DNA of 64,000 bases, from assembly GCA_903813345.2 (NCBI GenBank), contig CAIIXF020000002.1, forward strand, positions 27,785,223 through 27,849,222. The letters are read 5' to 3'. The stretch comes from Owenia fusiformis. Its lineage: Eukaryota; Annelida; Polychaeta; Sabellida; Oweniidae. The notes under the pieces were generated by a model. The model had not been told where the DNA came from and ran no database searches. It saw only the letters and a program-made list of their open reading frames with translations. The translations under genes were made by a program, and so were the position numbers. Positions 30,501-42,500 of this stretch are shown piece by piece; positions within the stretch are counted from its first letter, which is position 1, and each line of letters opens with the position of its first letter.

Positions 30501-33500
30501 ATGTTACTCTATGATTGAGTTGCGGGATACAATGGCACGAGACATTGCATTTTTGTTTTCATGCATAATTCGCAAATCTAATTTGTTTTTTAACCTTTCT
30601 ATTAGTTAAATAGAGATGGCCGATAAGTACCGCCGTGTAGTACCTTAAAAAGGTAGGTCAATGGAACTTAAACATTTTACATTAATTTTAAATTATTTGT
30701 TAAGGCAGACTGATACGTTGTCTCATCTCAGATGAAATCTTCAAACTTTATAAAAATGATTCGCCTTTTTACTACTTGATCTTACTTCTCGATCAAAGAT
30801 CAATTGTGAATAGCGAAACATTCATATTGCCTAGGTTCTTACCATCCTTTGCATGCCACATCACATATATCTTGCCATTCATTTTTCTCAAAACAGAAGT
30901 GCGAGAAGTGCTTGATGCATAGTAATTAAATACTAAATATAGTGCCTTTGATCCGCTGAATATTGGCAGTGCCAGTATATACAATTTATCAATGGACAGG
31001 AAGGTCTTACTCCCACCGAATATGTAATGACCAGGAGCTGAAACAAAAAATGATTGAGCATGCGTGAATATACAGGATTTTTAAAAGGAGTGGTATCGAT
31101 ATGGAGAACTGAATTCAACAATGTTTTTCTCTTAAACCAATCATTGAAAACATTCTGTAAAAAACACGGTCTCTTATGTAATGTTGACTGTTTGACAACA
31201 ATTTAATGCGAAAATTAATTAGATCTATTTCATACAATTTTATAACTGTTTTTGTTAACATTGTTTTGGTGCAATTGTTTTTGCTCCTTTCTACCAATTC
31301 TTGAGAATGAAATAAAATGTCTTTCCAAACCTTATTGGAACAAAATAGCATATACAACATGTTTTTAGACCTCTCAATAATATTATAGATATACAAAGGA
31401 ATTTTTGGTTGATTTTAGAAAAGTATTCAAAAAATTAAAACAAAATCCCCCAAAATAGATAAAAATCAAGATAAACCCTTTATTTCATGAACAAGATACT
31501 TTTTTAAAATCAACATGTTGTGTTTATGTCGTTTTGTTCCAATGAAGTTCGGAAAGATGTTTTATTCTACTCTGGAAACATGATACCAAGATCAAAACAA
31601 GTGTTTGATGTGTTTTCTAAAACAATATAGATGGAAGTATATATATATATATTTTTCAAATTATATTGTTACCATTCAAAAGATGACCATTAAATTGACG
31701 ATGTGTTAAATTTTTCGATTTTTTTCATTACTGGTTTAAGAGAGACGTGTGTTCAAAAAGTTCTCCATATCGGTACCACTCCTTTGAGTGCTTAATATAA
31801 CGTTACAATCAGAAACTTCCCCATAAACTTCCGTTTGTACTACACAAAGTAAATGTATCTCTTCGGTTAGATCACTATCAATTTGATTTACAACATATTA
31901 AAACGGTACTTACCTTGGCATTGTTGCATAGTTGTATCTCTTAAGGGCAGTGAGTCAATGGTTACATTTTCTGTTGACATTAAAGACCACTCATATTGCA
32001 TATTTCCATCTTTCAATAAAGCACAGTCAGGGTCATTCTCAAACTTGCAGTTGAATACATTCAGCGATTTATTAGTACGCTGGGCATGCTTCAAATCTGT
32101 AAAGTATCGAACAATGTGGAAAAACAGTTTGAATTGCTTGAATGTCTATACATTGTAACAACAACAATCTCATCAAATAACGGTGCAATTTGATTTCATT
32201 TGAGATTTATATAATATTGATATCAGCCGGTTATTTTTAATTAATATTAATACAGAGTGACCCAGAAACTAAGATTTTGAAGCATTTTAATTCAGGCTAA
32301 ACTTGTCAACCTTACAGGTTCATACAGGGTGGGCCAAAAACGTCCATGTTTGTTATGTCAATACAACTTTTTTTGAAATTGCTGTATTTCAATGAAAAGT
32401 TTCCAGGATATGCAGGAATCAGTTGTACAATTGTTCCTAAATTACGTTAAATGAATCTCTAAGATTTTTTGATAATAAAGATAAACAAACACTAGAGGTC
32501 TATTTGAAAAAAATGTCCAGATTTCGGGATTTTATTTGAAGCGACGATTTTATAGTAATATTAGTCATTCCACAAATTAAAGATTGGCATATTATTCAGT
32601 ATGTTCGAGAAACACTTGGGGCAGCGTGTTCAGTATATTCTAAAACGATTTTGAGACAAAAATGGAGTATTAGAAGTATTACAAGACAGATAAGTAAGGT
32701 GAAGTAAACCTTATTCAGCCTCAGAAAAACTGTGATGTTGGAAAATATGTACAGGGAAAAGCTATTTTGAGATGTTATTTGTGCCCAAGAAGATCATTAT
32801 GGTGCTTGATTGAGCCTACACATTAAGGAATTTTTGTTTTTGATGTCCTTTAAGACTCAGATTAATACTTTAAAAATTTTACTGGATAGAATGAAAACAT
32901 CATTTCACCCAAAATTTACCTCTACAGCCAAAACCAAGATATTTGGTACCAAGTGTGATATATCATTGGAAAGGTCTTCCAAAGTTACGTTGATTTGCAT
33001 ATATCTGACACATGTCAATCGATCTCACAATTTTTTACATTGTATCAATTGAGGTGACCGTATGCCTAGAAACACGGCAATTTGGCATATTTGGCAGGAT
33101 TTTGAGAATCGGGTATAAGAAAGGTCAAGGGACCAAAAGATGACTAAATATATTTATGGCAATGAATTTAACCAATTTCTGGATAGGGTTAGATGTGTAG
33201 AAAATAGAGGGGCAGGGAAAGTGCTGAAAACCATTTTGTAACAAGTGGAATGCGAAAAAGATCAACTTTTTGACGTATTTCTGAGGTCATATCCTTGTCA
33301 ATTTGACGCAAAAAAGCTACTTAAAGGAGGGCACGTAGACTATAAAAGACATCATAAAAATATAGGTAAATTTCATCCAAAATACTTGAGAGTTGGTGAG
33401 TTAACATAACTTTGGATGATCTTTCCAATGGTATATCACACTAGGTACCGTCTGTTAAGGCTTTAGCTGTAGCAGGGGGGACGGGACTTATTTGACACCC

Positions 33501-36500
33501 TGTATAGATGTTTGATTAGAAACATACTAATTTTGTAGTTTCCTCTCATTTCTCTCTGAACACGAACCAGCTGACTATAATTAAATAAGTACAAATCTTT
33601 TTGAAAAAGAAATGGCATTTTAAAACTGTTCTCTAGCTATCACTCCATTAGACCTAACAAACGATTATAAAAAGCAAGTCGATGTCCTGTTTAAGAACCC
33701 CTAATCTTACTATTAAAAGTGGATTCTAGCAATGCTACCCCACATGAATCTACTTGTTGAGACTCGATCGTTGATGTGTGCAGATTTCTAAACAGGTTCT
33801 TATACTGGTGGAACGAAAACATTTGTGTTTGAGAAAAAAACTTGGAAAATTAGATGGCATGAAATATCAGCATTTCCTGGAGTTACCATTGACCTTTTAC
33901 CAGATTTACTAAATGAAAAGATCAAGGAAATTCACAGATACCTTCATACTTTATTTTGTACCAGAAAATAACATGTGCTAGCATTTTTTCAGAATTGTTT
34001 TCAACCAGTACCTTGACTAAAGCCTATATGAAAACTTTGGTTAGGACTACACATAAGACATAACGTACGGCATTACCTTGATTGCAGTCTTTTAACAATG
34101 TGAAGTCAACGAGAGTTATCAGATTAGAGCTTCTGATCGATTTGTGTAGTTTAACTTGAATGTTAAGACTGTATGACCCGGGATCTATACCAGTAACAAT
34201 TATACTCCTTATATCTGTGGAACGTCGATTATCGAAAACTGAAACGAAATATACCATTTCATCAGTATAACATTACATCGTTAATGAATCCATTTTTGGA
34301 GTAAAATTGGTACAAAAAGTAGTAGCTAACGGACCTCACTTAGTATGCAATACGTATGTCTTCAGAATTACTGGACAATAGTCCCAACGTTTGATCGCCA
34401 ATAACAGTTGGGTTTCACACGTAGTCTCACTTTTAGGAATGATAATTAAAACGTGCCAGGAATTAATAAACATGTCCTAATACCAAATACAAGTGCCTTA
34501 AGTTACTTACTCATTATATCCTCACTATGGATACGAACTGCCTGTGCATCACTTTCCTTTCTGTATACCAGTACAGTGGTTAAATAAGATTCATATTGAA
34601 GTCCGAAGTTCAGATGGAATATCGCGCAATGTTGTGATGTTGCATTAAACATGGGTGAAAATAAAAGACCAATCGTTGAGTTCGATGTACGTGTCCATGC
34701 AAAACCAATTCCTGAAATCACATAACACGTTTTACTCAAGGGGCGAGGAGGAAAATTCTCAATAAATGGTGTATAGTTGGTTTGGCAGTATTTTCAGATA
34801 GGGGAGAGTCTTGGATGAAATTTCCACCTAGGTGATAGCTTCGCAGAGTGGTAGGAAGTTCTTTTTTTGAGGAGTTAGCCCCCCACCCCCCAAAAACACC
34901 CTACCCTGGGGAAAAAATTGTTCACACTAAATAACCTTAGATATTTTGATGTTTGTAAGTGACATACATAGATATTATATATATGAATCATTTGCAGTAT
35001 AATTGATGCTGATTACTCCTAAAGAATTTGAATATCAGTACAAAGTGTGTACCCCAGGGGGCAAATTCGTGACTCATTTTCTTACTGTTTTGATTCTAAC
35101 TTTTCAATTAGACACTGTAAGAGGTTGAAAAAATTCATGTGAAGTGCCCAATAGCAGGGTTAGTAACCCTGAAAGATGCAAAGCCATTGAAGAAGTAGGA
35201 GCTGAAAAAAAAATTGTTGATTTTTCGAAAAATTTGACATTTTTGACAACTTGATTTTGTGTATGACTATAGCTGACCCCTATAGTTTCTAGATCCATCC
35301 CTCTATGATGATATTTATGGTTTTATACTGTGGAACTAAGATGTAAAACATAATTTAGATGGGTTTTAAGGAAGTTAAAGGTTTTAAACAAGTCCAAAAT
35401 TTGAAAAATTGTAAATATAAGGTTTCAAATTTACGAATTCCAGGTATAGCCATGGCTGACCCCTATAGTTTCTAGATCCATCCATCTTTGATGATATTTA
35501 TGCTTTCATAGTGTGAAACTAAGATGTAAAACATAAATTAGATGGGTTTTAAGGAAGTTATAGGTTTTAAACAAGTCCAAAATTCGAAAAATTGTAAATG
35601 TAAGGTTTCAAATTTAAGAATTCCAGCTATAGCCATGGCTGACCCCTATAGTTTCTAGATCCATCCCTCTTTGATGATATTTATGGTTTTGTAGTATGGA
35701 ACTAAAGATGTAAAACATAATTTAGATGGGTTTTAAGGAAGTTAATGATCTAAAACAAGTCCAAAATTTGAAAAATTGTAAATATAAGGTTTCAAATTTA
35801 CGAATTTTAGGTATAGCCATGGATGACCCTTATGGCTTTTTCATCAATACTTCTATGATGAAACATATACTTTTAGAGTGTGAAACTAAGATGTAAAACA
35901 TACCGAAGATGAATTTTAAGGAAGTTAAGAATTTTAACAAGTGCAATATTTGAAAAATTGAGAAACATCAGGTCTCAAAGGAGCACGGAAAGTATCGCAA
36001 CAGATTTCAGAGAGTCATATGTTGGATTTTGTCTGTTTTCTGAGGATTTAAGCAGGTGCATATGATAGGCCATTGCATTACCTACGGGAAAAGAACTCTT
36101 AGAGATGATAAAATAGTTTGGAATTTGAGACAGCGAAGGTGAAAACAATCCACCCACATGTTTTTGGGGAAATGTCGTCCTGATTTTCAACCCTATTCAC
36201 CCCTGGTTTTTCAATTTTTTTTGCAATATGTTGCGTTTGAGACATAGTTAACCATTAAAAGGATAAATTTCTTTTAGATAAAGCGGAAAACAATATTTTC
36301 CTGTTATTTTCCCATAGGTAAAACTCATGTGATCCATTGCTTTCAGCTTAATTTTGGTCACCCATATTTGATATCTTTAAAATCCCTGATGGAATGTAAT
36401 TTTCATTTAAAGTGGTTAACTGTATGTAAAACACATATATTCATACATATACACATATATATTTATGCATGTGGATGGGTTGTTTGCACCTTCCCTGTCT

Positions 36501-39500
36501 CAAAATAGAAATTATTTTATCATATCTATGGGTGCTTTTCCTGGAGGAAATGCATTGGCCTAACATGCAACATGAAATATGCACCTCCTCAAATCCTCAG
36601 AAAATAGCCAAAATCCAACATATGATTGCTGAAATCTGTTGCGATACTTTCAGTCCTCCTTTACGATTTCAGGTATAGCCCTAGATGTCCCTCTTTTTGA
36701 ATGTATGACTTAGCTTAGAAATTAGATGTTGAAAATATTGTGGTCAGGTTTGATCCATGTTACATGTATTGTTAAAAGAAAAATCATTAGAGTTGAGGAC
36801 TTAACCCTTGAGTTCCTAAGGGGGTGAGAGGTTAATAAATCCCCCAGTAAGTGTAACTGCTCCTAGGGATATCGTATACAGTGTAGTAATTGATTGATTA
36901 AATGGATTATAACTAGTTAATTATTATTTGATGATATTTATTATGTGATATAGCATTTTTACTTTTTCACATCAACATGTTCGATGTAATGTTCTGCATT
37001 ATCAAAATACATAAAGACATGGTTAATTGAAAGAAACATGTTTTCTCTATATTTTGTTATGCCCCTTCTGTAATTAAGCAATGATCATCTCCTAATACAA
37101 AATGTTGTTATGACTTATCAAATTATAATCACTACACTCCCAATAAAACAATTTGTCATCAGGCAACGGTAATTATTTGGGAAAATAAGGATTATAAGGA
37201 TCATACCCCCCCCCTGGGCCTAGAAACTTCCGTTAGTGCAATGATATAAGGAACTCTAGGGTAAAAGGGTCTTGTCACATTAAAATCTTCATGTAGATCA
37301 ATAAAGTATATATGGTGATATGATCAATATGTTTCAAACAAACAGACATTGAAGAAAATGTTTACATACTGACTTTGCAGATGACATTTTCTAGCATAGT
37401 TGAAGAATTTTTTTCATTTATTGAAATGATAGTCATAAAATTATAATATCAGTGTCATTTGATGCAAATTACTGCAGTCCCACATGTTCTGCTGAATGTA
37501 AAACAGAGTGAATAATTTTAAAATCAGCCTCTTCAGGAGTGGAATTTAACAGGAGATTTCAGTTATCATTTTCACAGATATTTGAGTTCTCTCCAGTAGT
37601 TCCACTTAAAACAATCTTGACATTTGGCACACTTTTAGAATGCTGCTTTATTGAATTTCTTTGTAATCTTTGAAAATTTGTCTTATATTACTTGGACAAA
37701 GGTATTCATATTTTTAGGTAATGGTGTAATTTCTTCTATGGATTAAAGTTCAATAGGGGAAGCATCCATTCTTCGCATTCTTTCAGAATCCTTTACTGAT
37801 GGAGACAACTAGCTAGGAGTCTAATATGAAATCTATTCTTTGGGCTCCTTTACTAGATTTGATGGAGTAGTCAAATCTAGCTTTCCAAAACTCTCCAAAT
37901 TTCAACATATAAGTTAATCTTCATTTTCCCTTTGTCATAGCCATTGCATCAATCATGAAAGTTTTATCAATTTGTGGTATGGTTTCATCGATCTCCATTT
38001 CAAACCCCTTTTTAAGTTCTGATTTTACAGGATAAGATAGATGATCATTGTCAAACGAACTGTTTGTATCCATATAAGATCATAGTTTACTCACACATTT
38101 CTAGGCAAGGTGTGTCCAATTCCAGCCAATTCAATATTCCATATAACTGCATTCCAATTTACTACTCTCATAAACCCAAGGTCAATTTTAGATTCTAGAG
38201 AAACTAATGAAACTAATGATCATAGGGAATAGCATGCCAAGTGCTTGTATTTGAATTTATGTGGATTACTCATTTGGTAGACACCTTTATCAAATGTTAA
38301 AGTGTTGTTGATTTTCAAGTTGTAGAAGCACAGTGTCATGGGTGCTTTCTTTTCCTGACATAGTATAACATTGTGGTAAAAATTATCAAAGGCACCTTGT
38401 ACAGTAGTTCTAGTTCATCATCTTGTATAAATGATATATCAGCAGTGAAACCTGTATATCCCAACATCTGACTATTGTGAACACCTACCAATCATCCCAA
38501 CACCTGACTTATCTGAAAACCAACCAATCTGAACACTTTTCCCCAGTTCAATTTTTCCTTCCTCCCATTGACTCCTATGTTTAAAAATTGAAATCTGAAC
38601 ACCTCTTAATTCGAACAGTGAACACTCATATTTGAAAAATCAACCTGTTTTACTTGAACTTTTTTTACCAAATATCACATATTTCTTACAAAATTGCTCA
38701 AATATTGTCAGTTTAACACTGAATTGTTATGATATCAAAACTTTTGAATTGGATTTTGGAATGCTATTAAGCTTTTTGGGTGGTCAGTATAAATATTATT
38801 AATATTTATTAATATTTTTCATTGAGAATGAATTCATATTTCTTCAAAATCCAGAATATTGCAGATGTAAAAACCTCAAAATTCAAACACTTCTAATTTG
38901 AAGGCTTTTAGCTGGTCCAAATACTATATCTAGTAGCATTCAGATTAGAAAGATTTTACTGTAGTTCATGACTTTTCACTCCATTTATATGCAGCAGACT
39001 AACTGCTGCAACAGGTATATATTCTACACCTGGTCTCTAAGCTATGATATCACAGTTGTTACTATTATGCTCATAACCTTCAAACCTGAATAACGTGAAT
39101 TTGAGACCAATTTTCGAGATCAATTTTTCAAATTTTGCACTTGTTACCTTGAACTTCCTTCAAACTCATCTTATGCATCTTTTACATTTTAGTTAAATAC
39201 TCTAAAAATATATATCTCATCACTGAGGTATAGATGTAAAAAAAACACAAGGGTCATCTTTGGCTATACCTGAAATTCATGAATTTGAAAACTTACATTT
39301 ACAATTCTTCAAATTTTTGACTTGTTTAAAACCTTAAACTTTCTTAAAATTCATTTTGGGTATGTTAAATCTTAGTCCCACACTCTAAAACTGTATATTT
39401 AATCATAGAGGTACGGATGTAAAAACCATAAGGGTCAGCCATGGCTATACCTGAAATTCGTAAATTTGAAACCTTATATTTACAATTTTTCAAATTTTGA

Positions 39501-42500
39501 ACTTGTTTAAAACCTTAAACTTCCTTAAAACCCATCTAAATTGTGTTTTACATATTAGTTCCATACAGCAATACCATAAGTATCACCATAGAGGGATGGA
39601 TCTAGAAACTATAGGGGTCTGCCATGGCTCTACCTGGAATTCGTAAATTTGAAACCTTATATTTACAATTTTTCAAATTTTGGACTTGTTTAAAACCTTA
39701 AACTTCCTTAAAACCCATCTTAATTATGTTTTACATCTTAGTTCCACACTATAAAACCATATATATCATCATAGAGGGATGGATCCAGGAACTATAGGGG
39801 TCAGCTATAGTCATACACAAAATCCAGTTGTCAAAAATGTCAAATTTTTCGAAAAAATCAACAATTATTTTCTCAGCTCCTACTTCTTCCATGGCTTTGC
39901 ATCTTTCAGGGTTACTAACCCTTCTATTGGGCACTTCACATGAATTTTTTCAACCTCTTACAGTGTCTAGTTGAAAAGTTAGGATCAAAATAGTAAGGAA
40001 ATTGGTCACGAATTCGCCCCCTGGGGTACACACTTTGTACTAATATTCAATTTTTTAGGAGTAATCAGCATCAATTATACTGCAAATGATTCATATATAT
40101 AATATCTATGTATGTCACTTACAAACATCAAAATATCTAAGGTTATTTAGTGTGAACAATTTTTTTCCCCGGGGTGGGGTGTTTTTGTGGGGTAGGGGGC
40201 TAACTCTTCAAAAAAAAGAACTTCCTACCACTCTGTGAAGCTATCACCTAGGTGGAAATTTCATCCAAGACTCTCCCCTAACTGAAAATGCTGCCAAACC
40301 AACTATACTCCATTTATTGAGAATTTCCCTCCTCGCCCCTTGAGTATTTAGTCTTTGAATGAATTAAAAATTATAAAGTGTCTGAAATAAATCTATAAAT
40401 GTATTTGGCTGTTGTTTTACCATTTATTCATTCGATATAAAGTTGGAGATCTACAAATTATGGAAATAATATTAGAAACAAACGTACTTCCATTCATGTC
40501 CCAACCGGCGAACTTCCAGGATCCGTATTCGTCAGAACTTTCGAATCCACATGGAGAAAGCTCAAAATTACACATAAAGATGACCTCCTGGTTGTTCATA
40601 TTCGCAGCAAAGCTATGGCTTCTATTAGCCATAAGAGGCACTGTAAAATTCGCCAAAAAATAGTAAATGACGTTTAAATGTTCTTGTAAAATCCATCTCT
40701 CCTTAAAGCAGGGTCCAAATATTGCGTTAGGTATTATGTTATTCAGACTTATTACAGATCCTTTTAGTGGTAGAAGAGTATGTATTTCAGTTGAAGATAT
40801 CGGGTAATCATCCATCTTGCCAGGTACTTCCCTATCTTAGTTCTTGGCTACTACAATACCTTCAGGCACCAAAAATATTTCCATAATTTTTATTGGAATT
40901 TTCACAAATTTTGCTCTCTAAATGTGTTCCTGTTCTATTTTAAAGCACCGGGAAAACTTAATTATTGGCTTTGACCTAACCCTAACCCCAACTGTACCCC
41001 TAACCCTAACGATACCCTAACCCCTGGGCCCAACCCTTACCCCTAACCCAAACCTTGGCCTAGCCCTAAGTGATCAAATACAGTGTACAGAGAAACCACC
41101 TATCCATTTAGAGATCTATAATTGCAACTATGAATTGTTTTGGTTTACTTTGATTGTTAACCTAGTGACATTACTGTATTACTGTATTACAATATCAATG
41201 ATTCCGTTTTCCATTGTCAATGATTTCGTTTTACATGTAACCTATATAGTTTTTCACGTAAACTATATAGTTTTGAATACAGATCTAACCTCATGTGCTA
41301 CTTCCAAAATACATTAGTCTGTTCAGTATGTGTAACAATTACTACAACAATTAGGCTTCAATCAGGTAGAGTTTATCCTACGCTTTTGCTTGTAGTGAAA
41401 TCAAAGAAGGACACATTTTGGATATCAGTGTCAGGAAACTATTTTTGGGTTCTCTCTGCAGGGGCGTAACCAGCTTTCAGTCAGGGGGGAGGGTGCGATC
41501 GCCACAAAAATTCGGTTTTCAGTCAGGAGGTGCGATTGTGCCATAAACAAGCCAAAACCTATAAGATTTATCTTGAATTTTCGAAATTTTGTTCAACTTC
41601 ATTCAAAATTGAGCTAGAAGCTTCAAATAAAAAGCATTTTAAAGCTTTTTTCCTCTTCTATATCATTGTTATATTTTTTTATTTGTTATGGGGTGTGGGG
41701 GAATGCGATCGCGACCCCCCCCCCCGGGTACGCCTATGCTCTGATTCATTAAAGACATGGTACCAGATTGGTGCCTTGTTGTGGTTATGTTACGAAGTAA
41801 ATAAGACAAGTATCAGGCCTATACTAAAACGGTTCGCGGATTCATGTTTTGTTTATATGTCATTATCAACACCAATCAAAAGTGTTGCCAAAGCAGCAAC
41901 AAACCAGGTGCTTGTTGACATTATTGTAACGCTCGCAGCCAGAATAGAGAATTACTTTACAAGATGGCGGAATACCTGATGCCTGAGGGGGTCAAGGTCA
42001 AAACGGCGGATTCACTTACCGGATGGCGAATTGTCTGAAACCTTGTACTGACGTACATGTAATTAAATTGTAATAACGATGAAACTTACGACAATTGTTC
42101 TCATCCTCTGCCGTACTGCAGTCTGGTTTACAATCACAAACTTTTCGTTTATCTATACAAGCTCCATCATTGCATTCGAATTGGACGGACGAACAATCTA
42201 CAGAGAAGATATTGATTGGTGTTAGCACCCCGGGGTTAGCACATATGTCTTAACAAAACGGAACCCATACTACTGTTTCTTAGTATCTTCCTAAGTCATC
42301 AATCAAATATAATTTGCACCTATACGTTTCAAAATTAAAACCGTGTCAATATCTTAACCTTTGTAACGGCCACATCTGGATGGCTCGACTTGAATTTGGT
42401 GGTCACATTGTTATTCAAATTGATTTGAAGTTTTTACCATTTTTAATAGAAAAATATGTGATCTGTGTATTATATTAGGACAACATAATCTCGAGCACAA

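Larger units (their letters stand above)
34735..40344. mobile_element. 5.6-kb TIR element with TA target duplication
   Basis: Ends read CTCAAGGGGCGAGGAGG inward on both sides and are flanked by TA (34,733-34,734 and 40,345-40,346). The arms match for about 1.2 kb and include tandem repeats of about 183 bases. No transposase frame was found in the interior. It lies in the intron between MAM4 exons 1 and 2 and its left end is about 20 bases from the acceptor of exon 2. Confidence 0.8.

Noticed and set aside
41530-41979. 149-codon plus-strand open frame
   Set aside because: It runs through the hAT-like MITE and out of it, with homopolymer runs and no domain.
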